64,000 bases of DNA from CAIKOD01 sp035543455 (GCA_035543455.1 DATKKE010000011.1:1-64000), one strand, 5' to 3'; positions 26,201 to 35,260 are shown, numbered from the stretch's first letter. The notes: generated by a model not told the origin, from the sequence alone. A program made the numbers and translations.

Positions 26201-28992
26201 CAGTTCCATGTATCGGGATTTCCTGTCGAGAGATCGGTGAAGACAACCGGGAGCGGGGCATCCCCGCTGACCGGGGAGCCATTAAAGGCCGCAACCGGGG
26301 GCTGGCCCACCGGAGTCAGGTTCGCATAAAGGTCAACGGTCTCGCCTTTACCAGGATAATGGGTAATATTCTGGGTGAGTGTAATATAACCCTCCTTTGA
26401 CAGGGTGAAGCTCCTGTATGGCGTGCCCGTGGTATAGACCTGCACGTTCAGGGTTCCGTTTGTGATGACTCCCTTAGGGGTCTCGTCGAACAGGACCGCG
26501 GCGCCGTCGACATTGGAATGAACGAGGAAGTATCCCTTGTCGCCACCAATGCTCCCGATAACGCGGATATAGTCTTGTTTTGTGATTGTTGCGCTACCTG
26601 CCGAATTACCGGCGGTAAGGCTTACACTGAACATTCCCGGAACACTATAGGTATGGACCGGGTTTTTCTCGTGTGAAACCGATCCGTCTCCGAAATCCCA
26701 GTACCACGAGGCCGGAGTTCCCGTTGAACGATCCATGAACATCACTGTCAGGGGCATCAGGCCCATAGTGGTGTTGGACGTAAAATCGGGAACCGGCGGT
26801 CTGATCGGCTCCTGTTCATCCTTAAGGTCGGCCGCGAATCCGCCGGTAATTCCAGCCGGGCTTGGGAAGGGGTTTACCATCGGGAAGTTTGTTGAACTGG
26901 TTATCCCTGCAATATATGCGTTTCCCAATTCATCGACGGATACCGCATTCCCCTGGTCCCTCCCGCTGCCGCCGAGATATGTCGAATATTCAAATGTCCT
27001 CCCGTCCGCGGCGAGTTTCGCTACAAATGCATCCAGTTCCCCGCCTCCGTATGTGCGCTGGTAAGGGTTTACGACCGGGAAATTCAGGGAGCTCGTGGAT
27101 CCGGTGACATACGCATTCCCCGCACCATTCACCGATATCCCTCTCCCTTCGTCCATCGATGAACCTCCAAGGTACGTGGAATATACGAGAGCCGAACCAT
27201 CGGTGCTGATTTTGGTTACAAACGCATCATATGCGCCGGTAAGGGTCTGTTGAACAGGATTTTTAACAGGAAAATCAGTCGACCATGTTCGTCCCGTGAC
27301 ATAGGCACTTCCCGAGGGGTCGATGCCGATGGCTCCACCCAGGTCTTCACTCTTTCCACCGATATAGGTGGAATATTCAAGCGATCCGCCATCCGGGGAG
27401 ATTTTCGAGCAATATGCGTCCCCGTTTCCACCTGCTCTTACCTGGGAACCATTTACAACCGGGAAATCAGATGCAAATGTCTGCCCGGTGACAAAGGCGC
27501 TTCCCGACGTATCAACGGCAATCCCATTTCCGGAGGTCGGGGCATTCCCTCCCAGAAAACCGGAGTATTCAAGCGAACCACCGGTTTCACTGAGTTTTGA
27601 AATAAAAGCAGACTGGCCGCCCGATATCGCAGTCCTCTGGAACTGGCTGATCACGGGAAAATCCGCAGATGTGGTAGTCCCTGTTATATACGCGCTGCCC
27701 ATCCCGTCAATGGCAATAGCATTTCCATAATCGGCAGATGTACCGCCAAGGTACGTCGAATAGATTACCGCGTCCCCGGAAGGCCCGAGTTTTGCGACGA
27801 ATGCATTCGAGGTCCCTTTCAGGGTGCCCTGCAAGGGGTTGACCAGAGGGAAATCAGGCGAATCTGTCGAACCTGTCACATAGGCATCACCGTTATCGTC
27901 GATGGCGATTCCCGCTCCTTTATCGGATCCGTTCCCCCCGATATACGTAATATAGAGGGGTGCAGAACCATCTTCATTGATTTTAACGACGATTACATGG
28001 GTCCCGCCAGCCTGGAAAACAGCACCGTGACTGTCCATGGACAGGGCCGGGTAGCTCCTGCCAGCGATATAGATGTTGCCCTCGTTGTCCTTCGCCACCG
28101 CATTTGCGTCCTGTACGCCGATTCCCGACAGATATATTCCATATTTCATTACGGGATCGATCACGAGCGGAAGAGGCTCCATATAGGTACCTACCGAGAA
28201 CCCGACACTATTTCCCGGAAGAATTTTATAATGGACTTCGACCGGGATACGGACCCCTTCAAACACCTGGTAGGCTTCAGGGGCCTGCTCAAGCAGGGTA
28301 CCATCGTGGGTCGTGATGACCAGGGTACCGTCAGGGGCCACAGAAAGGGAGTCCATGCCGCTGTACTGGAGTTGGATGCGGGAAGGACTGGCACCCGGGG
28401 ATATCAAAAACTCACTTTTCAGGGCACCCTGGGAACTTTTATAGGTTAGATCAATTCCCTGATACAATCCTTTGTACCGTATCTCCCCATAGGAAGGAAT
28501 ACCTGTATGCCAGTTCTCCTGTTCCGGACCGGTGATAAAATTTACCGTCCCCGACACCGGACCCGATCCTTCCGGGATAACGGATTTACCGGCACCGACG
28601 AATGTAATCGACAGGGGTGACAGCGATTCCTGGCTGTTGTCGGAATTTGATCGGGCAAAAACTGCTTTCTGCCCTGTGAAAAAAACAGAACCTCCGTCAG
28701 AGATGATCTGGAACACGACGGGGTCTCCTGCCTGCCCGTCATTCCTGATGAATCCTGCCGGGATCGTTCTGCTGAACACCTGAACGGGTGCCTCTCCCGG
28801 AACTTGACCTCCTGATGTCTGGGATGCGGCAATCAGGGTAGTTGCTCCGGGATCTGATCCAGAGCCGATCTCCTGGGAGGTAATAGACCCGGTAGTATCC
28901 CCTGCAACAACCATTGCCAGCGAAAGAATACCAATGACAAGGACTATCGTAATATAGACAATCAAACGGCCTTCCGTACGCATAATGACCAT
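23227..28992 (-). CDS. Giant cell-surface protein: beta-propeller (SBBP), PKD, PEGA-like and InlB-like repeats, C-terminal membrane anchor
   Basis: The 1921-residue protein has an N-terminal signal sequence (RLIVYITIVLVIGILSLAMV), a conserved N-terminal domain (about 60-290), seven SBBP propeller repeats of the form YSTYLGG...GNAYVTG...DFPVVNP (about 290-720), six PKD domains with WDFGDGS-type motifs separated by three PEGA-like modules (LYANLTP endings), four InlB-like repeats (GTITPxG...VDG...NHTISATF), a glycine run, a Thr/Pro-rich linker and a final membrane helix (YVLPVVIVIIVIAIAAAGYY) with a short basic tail. This is a surface-anchored adhesion or cell-envelope protein. ATG 28992 or 28983 may be the start. 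Two internal stretches of near-identical DNA (25985-26019 and 26484-26520) show recent module duplication. Confidence 0.88.
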   Translation of the reverse strand: MVIMRTEGRLIVYITIVLVIGILSLAMVVAGDTTGSITSQEIGSGSDPGATTLIAASQTSGGQVPGEAPVQVFSRTIPAGFIRNDGQAGDPVVFQIISDGGSVFFTGQKAVFARSNSDNSQESLSPLSITFVGAGKSVIPEGSGPVSGTVNFITGPEQENWHTGIPSYGEIRYKGLYQGIDLTYKSSQGALKSEFLISPGASPSRIQLQYSGMDSLSVAPDGTLVITTHDGTLLEQAPEAYQVFEGVRIPVEVHYKILPGNSVGFSVGTYMEPLPLVIDPVMKYGIYLSGIGVQDANAVAKDNEGNIYIAGRSYPALSMDSHGAVFQAGGTHVIVVKINEDGSAPLYITYIGGNGSDKGAGIAIDDNGDAYVTGSTDSPDFPLVNPLQGTLKGTSNAFVAKLGPSGDAVIYSTYLGGTSADYGNAIAIDGMGSAYITGTTTSADFPVISQFQRTAISGGQSAFISKLSETGGSLEYSGFLGGNAPTSGNGIAVDTSGSAFVTGQTFASDFPVVNGSQVRAGGNGDAYCSKISPDGGSLEYSTYIGGKSEDLGGAIGIDPSGSAYVTGRTWSTDFPVKNPVQQTLTGAYDAFVTKISTDGSALVYSTYLGGSSMDEGRGISVNGAGNAYVTGSTSSLNFPVVNPYQRTYGGGELDAFVAKLAADGRTFEYSTYLGGSGRDQGNAVSVDELGNAYIAGITSSTNFPMVNPFPSPAGITGGFAADLKDEQEPIRPPVPDFTSNTTMGLMPLTVMFMDRSTGTPASWYWDFGDGSVSHEKNPVHTYSVPGMFSVSLTAGNSAGSATITKQDYIRVIGSIGGDKGYFLVHSNVDGAAVLFDETPKGVITNGTLNVQVYTTGTPYRSFTLSKEGYITLTQNITHYPGKGETVDLYANLTPVGQPPVAAFNGSPVSGDAPLPVVFTDLSTGNPDTWNWSFGDGSYDNVQEPEHTYRNPGLYSVTLTVSNANGNSSRTRFDYIEVTPGSIGGDTGFFLVHSNVDGAAVLFDQTEQGIITNGTLQVQVYTTAAPFKTFTVSKEGYHSLTQNITQYPGKDETVDLYANLTPVEKPEAAFSANITTGTAPLEVQFLDESTGAPGTWQWNFGDDSPNSTDIDPVHTYSWPGNYTVILTVSSASGSSTLVKDGFITVEPLRETGFFLMHANQTGYQAGPLEGASVYLDQDLKGMTGADGTLLIEVSLTGDRYTSFTVRKYGYYQITGILPVYPGPGDTVDLYANLTSPKEPIIADFEGEPATGIAPLNVSFTDRSIGGPDAWYWNFGDGNVSTEENPVHLYGIPGYYDVTLTARNSQTQLNNTMLKPSYIHATSGPVYPPTAGFTVNATSGPVPLSIQFVDVSSGDPSSWQWNFGDGSENSTEEHPVHVFDVKGLYSVTLTAANSLGSDTIVVPDLIDATGSGPFVPVADFGSNVTTGPIPLVVQFEDRTSGLPLSWNWSFGDGNYSGEQNPVHEYTSAGSYNVSLFAANELGNDTKTQTGYINAFEPQTFFIDASAGADGTITPFGRIPVRAGTDQVFAIVPDANFTVLDVIVDGVSKGPRTTYTFQSVSDNHTISASFIGGGGIVHTITATAGPDGSIIPHGNVQVPDGQNITFSINPDNGFQIDDVLVDTQSAGQPGTYTFSNVTEDHSISATFSNAVYVINATAGDNGTIIPNGTMMFSFGDNQTYTLAPATGFRVQDVVVDGQSVGTPLTYAFTAISRNHTISATFTEDVYYITTSVSGPGTITPGGTVTATPGTDQYFAITPTSGYSILSVFVDDDYKGIASSWTFSNISANHKIYAVFGLAGSGGGGGGGGGSYSAPESPTPTVTPTTTIPVLGTASGTGNEQAVSSITPQVTPTTEVTTGLPATTIPGTSKPFAATPVPTGPTPIWAQIPMKYVLPVVIVIIVIAIAAAGYYLYYRRQKSEQFFER
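25985..26520. repeat. Intragenic DNA repeat within the giant surface protein gene
   Basis: About 35 bp beginning tcgaacaggaccgcggcgcc is identical at about 25985-26019 and 26485-26519, with high similarity on both sides. It lies in the two PEGA-like modules between PKD domains (NVDGAAVLFD). Conservation at nucleotide level, not just protein level, indicates recent tandem duplication or gene conversion. Confidence 0.7.
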
Positions 28993-29426
28993 ATTGCTTT
29001 GAGATTGTGGAGGAAAGTATTTAAGGGTACTGTTGGAGTTTATAAATACTCCGGTTTGTTCCCGGTCGGCTGACTGCTCGTCCGTGATTGATATCCCACG
29101 ATTATGTTTCTCCGTCAGATCCTATAGGGTATTATTTATGGGAACCATGGAATTAAACAGAGCCCGTTATGGGTTTCAGATAGAAACCGTAAAATATCTG
29201 CCGCCATATCCGGATATCAGAGACGCCTGACCCTGGCCTGGCGGGTACACGACCTGATTTACCCGGTTGCGTTTGATATATGCCTTCAGCATAACGGATA
29301 TGTTCTGATACGAAAGATAATATGTAATTTTTATGGGTGAGATGTGGCAGTGAATCCGCGAACCGGTATTCCGGTGACAGGTGACTGTGGGACCGTCCCG
29401 CAGGTAGATGCGAAGGGAATATCATC
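28993..29426. other. Divergent intergenic region between surface-protein and RPA-associated operons
   Basis: This 434-bp gap serves two divergent transcription units. It contains a TATA element inside an inverted repeat at 29035-29052 on the side of the giant surface protein gene, a second AT-rich run near 29016-29022, and otherwise no recognisable gene or RNA. Short frames here lack similarity and ribosome-binding sites. Confidence 0.5.
29035..29052 (-). promoter_or_regulatory. TATA box embedded in an inverted repeat
   Basis: GGAGT (29035-29039) and ACTCC (29048-29052) flank the TATA-like core ttataaat (29040-29047). The element lies about 45-60 bp upstream of the start of the giant surface protein gene, a distance that fits an archaeal promoter. 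A protein bound to the arms would block TBP access, so this is a candidate repressor operator. Confidence 0.4.
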
Positions 29427-30212
29427 ATGAAGGCACTGGGAAGGGTCTTTGCCGGGGAGCTTGCGAAAACCACACTTCAGATAACCGGTAAAAATCACCT
29501 GTCACCCGTCCTCGTCACGCCTGGTGGAGCGGCCTTCACTGGTATTTTTCTCATCGGTGCCCTGACCCGCATCAATTTACTCGCTGGAGATTTTTTGGAG
29601 GTATGGGTGGCAGACCCCACCGGTATGTTCCTCCTGATACCGGGCAGGCAGGATACAGTGATACGCGAGGCACTGCTCACGATGGAACCTCCTGTGTTTA
29701 TTGCGGTGAGCGGGGAGGTTCAGCCCCTCAGGACTAAAAGCGCAACAGCAGTCACCATAAGGCCGGTCGATATAAGGACAGCCAACCGGATGCTTCGCGA
29801 CAGCTGGATCATCAGGACGGCGGAAATCACCCTTGAACGGCTTTGCCGGATGAAGTCGGTCCTCAACGGCACGAACAGGGGAGAGACCGCGGCCTCCGGG
29901 TATCTCCTTCAGGCCATACGGCATTACCATTCCGATACAGATCAGATCAATGAACTGGAAACCATGGTCCGGAATGCCCTGGTAAAGGCAGGAAAGGTCC
30001 GGGGTGGTGAGATGAAGGCCCCCGATCCGCGTGAGGTGATCCTTGAACTGATACGAGCCGGAAGCGGAACGAAAGGGATTGCACTGACAGACCTGACCAC
30101 GCTCGCCGTGCAAAAAGGGATCCGCGATGACCAGGTCCTTGCCGTCGTCCGGCAGCTGGTCCTGGAAGACGAGTGTTACCAGCCGGGCGCAGGGATTGTA
30201 AAGCTATTATGA
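29427..30212 (+). CDS. RPA-associated OB-fold protein (COG3390-like)
   Basis: The 261-residue protein resembles archaeal proteins encoded next to replication protein A: an N-terminal OB-fold region (GALTRINLLAGDFLEVWVADPTGMFLL) followed by helical segments and a C-terminal winged-helix-like part (about 200-261). In haloarchaea the order is RPA, RPA-associated protein and a phosphoesterase; here the phosphoesterase follows directly with an ATGA overlap but no RPA gene precedes. It probably binds single-stranded DNA or RPA. The ribosome-binding site is a modest GAAGGGA before ATG 29427. Confidence 0.75.
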   Translation: MKALGRVFAGELAKTTLQITGKNHLSPVLVTPGGAAFTGIFLIGALTRINLLAGDFLEVWVADPTGMFLLIPGRQDTVIREALLTMEPPVFIAVSGEVQPLRTKSATAVTIRPVDIRTANRMLRDSWIIRTAEITLERLCRMKSVLNGTNRGETAASGYLLQAIRHYHSDTDQINELETMVRNALVKAGKVRGGEMKAPDPREVILELIRAGSGTKGIALTDLTTLAVQKGIRDDQVLAVVRQLVLEDECYQPGAGIVKLL

Positions 30213-31153
30213 ACCTCGAATTTATTGAGCAGGGTCCGGCTCTTCTCGTCGACAATACAAGGCGTATACTGGTCATCGCCGATCTGCATCTCGGCATTGA
30301 GTCCGATCTGGCCCGGCATGGTATTTATTTCCGGAGCAGGAGCCGGCAAAGGCAGGAAAAAGCTCTCCGCTGCATCAGGGAAACAAGCCCCGATATCATT
30401 CTCCTGCTCGGGGACGTCAAGCACGGCATCCCTGGTACATCACGGCAGGAATATCGTGAACTTCCCGACTTGCTCTCATCATTCAGGAAACACGGAGCGC
30501 TGATGGTCGCACCAGGAAACCACGATATCGGGATTGAACGGTTTCTTTTACCTGATGAGATATTGCCCAGGAATGGTATCGTCATAGATGGAACCGGATA
30601 TCTTCACGGTCACATGTATCCCGACCCGTCGCTTGCCGGTCACCTGATCATTGCCGGTCACCACCATCCATTTATATGTCTCAGGGATGAGGTTGGGTGT
30701 TCTCTCCGTTCCCCGGCATACCTTTTCGCGATGTTGCGAAGCGAATGTTTTGTTCCGGGCAGGCATGAGAATGAGCTGGTTTTAACCGGCCCCGGTCCGG
30801 AAAAACCTGATAAAAAAATTCCCGGAAAAGAGATTGCCGTTCGTCCAGGTATCAGTATGAGAACCATCCGGGCATCCCGGATGAGATCCCCGACCCGGGT
30901 TGCTTGTTCAGAACCACGCGATCCGGAGTTGTACGGGAATCTTCCGGAAACGGATCCCGCCGGAAAGAGCAGAGTCCTTTTCATGCCGGCATTTAACGAA
31001 CTATCTGGTTTTGATATCCAGAGGATTGTGGCATCCCCTATTTCACCGCTTTCACGGTGCATGAATACGGCATCCTGCGAGATTTTTCTGCCGGACGGGA
31101 CATATATCGGCCCGCTCTCGTCAGTGGAGGATCATGATCCCGCGGGAGCTTGA
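30209..31153 (+). CDS. ICC-like calcineurin-type phosphoesterase (COG1407)
   Basis: The 314-residue protein has the metallophosphatase signature: IADLHLGIE, LLGDVKHG, APGNHDIG and IAGHHHP, which supply the Asp, His and Asn ligands of the dinuclear metal centre. It belongs to the archaeal COG1407 set regularly linked to RPA and Lhr genes. The true start is ATG 30209 (overlapping the previous stop as ATGA); the frame extends upstream to 30173 but only inside the preceding gene. It has an unusual C-terminal extension (about 225-314) with no recognised motif. It overlaps the helicase gene by 20 nt. Confidence 0.88.
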   Translation: MNLEFIEQGPALLVDNTRRILVIADLHLGIESDLARHGIYFRSRSRQRQEKALRCIRETSPDIILLLGDVKHGIPGTSRQEYRELPDLLSSFRKHGALMVAPGNHDIGIERFLLPDEILPRNGIVIDGTGYLHGHMYPDPSLAGHLIIAGHHHPFICLRDEVGCSLRSPAYLFAMLRSECFVPGRHENELVLTGPGPEKPDKKIPGKEIAVRPGISMRTIRASRMRSPTRVACSEPRDPELYGNLPETDPAGKSRVLFMPAFNELSGFDIQRIVASPISPLSRCMNTASCEIFLPDGTYIGPLSSVEDHDPAGA

Positions 31154-33824
31154 CCCGAGAATACAGGAATGTATCAGAAAACGGGGTTTTTCTGTCCTTT
31201 CCGAGGTACAGAAACAGGCAATTCCCAGGGGCCTGTCAGGAGAGAATATCCTCCTGATCGCACCGACCGGAACCGGTAAGACCGAAAGTGCCATGCTTCC
31301 GGTCTTTCACCGGATGCTTTCCGTGCAGGGCACCGGTTTTAAAACACTCTATATCACACCCCTCCGTTCATTGAACCGCGATATGCTCGAACGGCTGAAA
31401 TGGTGGTGCCGGGAACTCGGGTTCACCGTCGGGGTCCGTCATGGGGATACTACTACCACAGATCGCCGGAAACAGGCGCTTTCCCCGCCCGATCTCCTCA
31501 TCACAACACCTGAAACGCTCCAGGCATTGTTTATGGGAAAAGTCCTCCGGAAACACCTGGCCGGTGTGAAATTTGTCATCGTGGATGAGATCCACGAACT
31601 GGCAGGAAGCAAGCGTGGAGTCCAGCTTGCCGTGGGTCTCGAGCGGCTCGTTGAGCATGCAGGGGAATTCCAGCGGATCGGGTTGTCGGCTACCATTGGC
31701 AACCCTGATGATGTCGGGAAGTTCCTCTGCGGAAACCGGCCTTTCTCCATCGTCTCGGTTCCGGTTGCAAAACATCTTGAAATCAACGTGAGATATATCG
31801 GGGACACATTCGAAAAACAGGCCGAATGTGTCGGTAAATCAGTTGATCGTCACGGATCCACCCTGGTTTTTACCAATACCCGGGTCACTGCGGAAGCGCT
31901 CGGTCATGCATTGTACCAGAGAGGCGATGTGGAAGTCCACCATGGTTCACTCTCGAAAGAGGTACGGATCGAGGCTGAAGACAGGTTCCGGTCGGGGACG
32001 ATCAAAGCCCTCATATGCACGTCCTCGATGGAGCTCGGCATCGATATCGGTCATGTCGGTCATGTCGTCCAGTTCGGGTCGCCACGGGAAGTTGCACGAC
32101 TTGTCCAGCGTATAGGACGTGCAGGCCACCGGCTGAATGTCATTTCAACCGGGACAATTTTCGCGACAGGGTTTGACGACCTTCTCGAATCGCTGGTAAT
32201 CGCACGTAAAGCACGTGCAAACGAGATAGAACCGGTGAGGATCCCGTATAATCCCGCAGATGTGCTAGCGAACCAGATCGCGGCAATGGCTGTTGAGTAT
32301 GGGGAATTGCCCCTGTCAAAAATCATTGGCATTGTCTCCCGGACTCCGGCTTTTTCCGGGGATAAGGAATTTATTTCCCGCGTGTGTTCGCAGATGGAAG
32401 ATCACCGGCTCGTCAGGAGAGACGGGGAAACGATCATAACGACGTCAAGAGCCCGGCGATACCTTGCCGGAAATCTCTCGATGATACACGACGAGCGAAA
32501 AATGCCTGTGTTTGATATGGTATCGAGAAAAACCGTTGCCTCGCTCGATGAGTCATTCGTTGTCGGGTGGGTGCATACGGGGGCTGTGTTTATCACGAAG
32601 GGGCAGCTCTGGCGTGTGCTCGACGTTGAGGAGGGGAGGATCACGGTGGAGCCGGCAAAAAGGGTCAAGGGCGAGCTGCCTTCGTGGGAGGGGGAACAGA
32701 TCCCGGTTCCCTTTGAAGTTGCCCGGGAGGTAGGGGCACTCAGGAGAACACGCGAGATCCGGGACTATTCTGACAATGACACGGCGAACAGGTTTGTGGG
32801 ACATTTCCTTTCCGAAATGGACAAAAACCGCTCTGTAGTTCCGACGGACCTCCTTATTACCCTTGAGAATGCCCCTGAAGGCGTCGTCTGCAATATCTGT
32901 GCCGGACATAAAGCCAACGAAGCTATTGCCCGGGTCCTCTCCATTCTTATTTCCGCCCGCTACGGAACTACAGTAGGGATCGAGGTCGATGCCTACCGGG
33001 CCCTGATACGCCTTCCCAATACCATCAGGGCTGCCGATGTCAGGGATATCCTTACCGGGCTTGATCCCGCACATATCAAGGGGATCCTGGGGCTGGCTCT
33101 CAAACGTACCGCCCTTTTCAAGTGGAAACTGGTCCAGATAGCGAAAAAATTTGGGGCCATCGATCCGGATGCCGACTATGAGCGACTGTCGATCCACCGC
33201 CTGACCGACATGTTCGAAGACACCGTAGTGCAGGATGAAGCATATCGCGAGTTGTTTTCTGTGTACATGGATGTGGAGAGTGCGTCGCGGATCATTTCCG
33301 GGATCAGGAGCGGTACAATCGGCATCCATATCGGCCCCGTCAGCCTGCTCGGTGCCGAGGCACTGTTCACTTCGTCCCGGGACCAGATCCCCCCTCCCAC
33401 TGCCGACCAGGCAGTGATCTCAACGCTGAAGCGTCGTCTCTTCCAGCAGGAGGTAATCCTGGCCTGCATGAACTGCCACAAATGGAAGAGTAAAACAATC
33501 GTCGAAAGAGTCCCGGAGCACCCTGTCTGTCCGAGCTGCCATGCAATGTTGATTGCAGTTCTCAAACCATGGGACGAAGACCACTATGCCCTGGTAAACA
33601 AGCAAAAAAAGACCGAAGAAGAGCGGGCAATCGTGGCCAGACTCATGAAAAACGCGAATATTGTCCTTTCGAGCGGAAAAAAGGCCGTGATAGCTCTCGC
33701 CGCGAAGGGGGTTGGGCCTGAACAGACGTCCAGGATACTGTCCACGTTAACGGAGGACGATGCCTATTACCGGGAGATACTGAAGTCGGAAAGAAATTTT
33801 ATCAGGACCCACCGGTTCTGGTAA
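31134..33824 (+). CDS. Lhr-type ATP-dependent DNA/RNA helicase
   Basis: The 896-residue protein is a superfamily 2 large helicase-related protein: Q-motif VQKQAIP, motif I APTGTGKTES, motif II DEIH, motif III LSATIGN, HHGSLS, and motifs V/VI TSSMELGIDIGHV and QRIGRAGH. A winged-helix and Lhr-core region follows, then a zinc-binding module near the C-terminus (CMNCHKW...CPSCHAM). Lhr helicases unwind DNA or DNA:RNA hybrids in repair. GTGGAGG precedes ATG 31134. It is the third gene of an overlapping operon with the RPA-associated protein and phosphoesterase. Confidence 0.93.
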   Translation: MIPRELDPRIQECIRKRGFSVLSEVQKQAIPRGLSGENILLIAPTGTGKTESAMLPVFHRMLSVQGTGFKTLYITPLRSLNRDMLERLKWWCRELGFTVGVRHGDTTTTDRRKQALSPPDLLITTPETLQALFMGKVLRKHLAGVKFVIVDEIHELAGSKRGVQLAVGLERLVEHAGEFQRIGLSATIGNPDDVGKFLCGNRPFSIVSVPVAKHLEINVRYIGDTFEKQAECVGKSVDRHGSTLVFTNTRVTAEALGHALYQRGDVEVHHGSLSKEVRIEAEDRFRSGTIKALICTSSMELGIDIGHVGHVVQFGSPREVARLVQRIGRAGHRLNVISTGTIFATGFDDLLESLVIARKARANEIEPVRIPYNPADVLANQIAAMAVEYGELPLSKIIGIVSRTPAFSGDKEFISRVCSQMEDHRLVRRDGETIITTSRARRYLAGNLSMIHDERKMPVFDMVSRKTVASLDESFVVGWVHTGAVFITKGQLWRVLDVEEGRITVEPAKRVKGELPSWEGEQIPVPFEVAREVGALRRTREIRDYSDNDTANRFVGHFLSEMDKNRSVVPTDLLITLENAPEGVVCNICAGHKANEAIARVLSILISARYGTTVGIEVDAYRALIRLPNTIRAADVRDILTGLDPAHIKGILGLALKRTALFKWKLVQIAKKFGAIDPDADYERLSIHRLTDMFEDTVVQDEAYRELFSVYMDVESASRIISGIRSGTIGIHIGPVSLLGAEALFTSSRDQIPPPTADQAVISTLKRRLFQQEVILACMNCHKWKSKTIVERVPEHPVCPSCHAMLIAVLKPWDEDHYALVNKQKKTEEERAIVARLMKNANIVLSSGKKAVIALAAKGVGPEQTSRILSTLTEDDAYYREILKSERNFIRTHRFW

Positions 33825-33940
33825 GGATCAATGACATGCCCGTTTACCAGAACAGTCATGAATGTGCCACAATCTCTTCTATTATTACACGGCTAATACC
33901 TGAGCGTACATAACAGCATAGGAAAATAACAGGATAGGAA

Positions 33941-35260
33941 ATGGACCCGCTGGCATCGGACCGGAAGGAACAGGGCAACAGGCATTACCGACAGAGACAA
34001 TACAGGGAAGCCTTCGCCTGCTATGTCGAGGCGGTCAGGATAGATCCCAATTACGCCGATGCCTGGCATAACCTGGGGATGACGTGCAGGGCTCTCGGAT
34101 ATGATGAAGAGGCGGGCGTTTGTTTTGAGAAGGAAAAACACTGTCAGGTGCATGAAACGAGAGGGAATGATCATCCGGGATCTCCCCGGAGGCCTGATTT
34201 TTTTTCTCGCCCTTCCCGCCAGGAACCGGGTCTGTCTCCTCAAAAAATGCCGGGAATGCGGAACCGGTACAGTAAACGAAACATCAGTATCTTCCTTGCA
34301 ATAGCCGTCCTCGCGATTCTTGCCGTTGTGGCTATCAGTCCTCCGGGTCCGGGACATGGGACCGGTCCGGATGTTTCAGGTATTTCTGACACTGTGGGTG
34401 TTGTTCCTGTCACCAGCACCATTATTCCGCTAGCCCAGGTGACGAAAAACCAGGTTGTGACGGCACCAGCCACAGCCCGGATTCCGCCCGACAATCAGGT
34501 CCCGGTCAAATATCAGTCATTGAAGACCGGAGGAGTGTCGAGAACGTTCCCCTATGTCCTCCGCGGCCAGGAAGATAGTATCACCCTGACGCTCTATAAG
34601 GGGGTATACGATTCGGTCCGGAAGGAGGACCCCTATTGTTATGTCGGAACAAGTGACCGTTACCAGAAATTTATCGAATTACCGGCTCAGGATCCTTATT
34701 TCGATGAGATTGTGGATCGAATCCGTTCCAAAACCAAAAATCCCGATGACCAGGCGAGGATCGCAGTAAGCCTTGTTCAGAAGATTCCCTATGACGAAAA
34801 TATGGCCAGATCAGGCTCCCTTGAAATCCGGTATCCGTACGCAACACTATGGGACGATAAGGGGGTATGTTGTGAAAAATCTGTCCTGCTCGCACTCATC
34901 CTGAAGAAACTTGGATTTGGTGTGGCGATATTCGAATTCCCGGAGGAACAACATACAGCTGTAGGCATCAGCGTACCGGGTCGGTATACCTATAAGGATA
35001 CCGGGTATTCATTTATCGAAACTACCACACCCTCGATCATATCGGACGGCAACGGGGACTACCCTGAATTCGGAAAGATCAGATCGACACCCGAGGTCCT
35101 GCCGGTGTCGCCGGGGAAGTCGTTCGATTCCGTTTCAGAAGAATGGGAGGATGCAGCCGAATGGGACCGTCTCGATGCCATGGGACCGGTTCTCGATAAA
35201 TATGACTACCATTCCTGGCAGACCCTCTGTACGAAATATGGAATCGTCCCGGGCGGCTGA
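33941..35260 (+). CDS. Membrane protein with TPR and transglutaminase-like domains
   Basis: The 439-residue protein has an N-terminal cytoplasmic tetratricopeptide pair (about 5-65: GNRHYRQRQYREAFACYVEAV, PNYADAWHNLGMT), a linker, one membrane segment (about 115-135: ISIFLAIAVLAILAVVAI) and an extracellular transglutaminase-like domain. In that domain the nucleophile and His would lie in GVCCEKSVLLALILKKLG and EEQHTAVGI. The fold is of the papain/transglutaminase type; it may cross-link or cleave envelope proteins. It is a single-gene unit with an AGGATAGGAA ribosome-binding region. Confidence 0.75.
   Translation: MDPLASDRKEQGNRHYRQRQYREAFACYVEAVRIDPNYADAWHNLGMTCRALGYDEEAGVCFEKEKHCQVHETRGNDHPGSPRRPDFFSRPSRQEPGLSPQKMPGMRNRYSKRNISIFLAIAVLAILAVVAISPPGPGHGTGPDVSGISDTVGVVPVTSTIIPLAQVTKNQVVTAPATARIPPDNQVPVKYQSLKTGGVSRTFPYVLRGQEDSITLTLYKGVYDSVRKEDPYCYVGTSDRYQKFIELPAQDPYFDEIVDRIRSKTKNPDDQARIAVSLVQKIPYDENMARSGSLEIRYPYATLWDDKGVCCEKSVLLALILKKLGFGVAIFEFPEEQHTAVGISVPGRYTYKDTGYSFIETTTPSIISDGNGDYPEFGKIRSTPEVLPVSPGKSFDSVSEEWEDAAEWDRLDAMGPVLDKYDYHSWQTLCTKYGIVPGG

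Noticed and set aside
25980..26540. Possible CRISPR-like or mobile repeat
   Set aside because: The repeated DNA lies in frame within one gene and encodes repeated domains; there is no regular spacer array anywhere in the window.
29577..30113. 178-codon minus-strand frame opposite the RPA-associated gene
   Set aside because: Shadow frame; no family features, and the operon on the plus strand explains the region.
32553..33329. Open frame of 258 codons on the minus strand opposite the Lhr helicase gene
   Set aside because: It is a shadow of the coding constraint on the plus strand; no ribosome-binding site, no recognisable domain, and the helicase is unambiguous.
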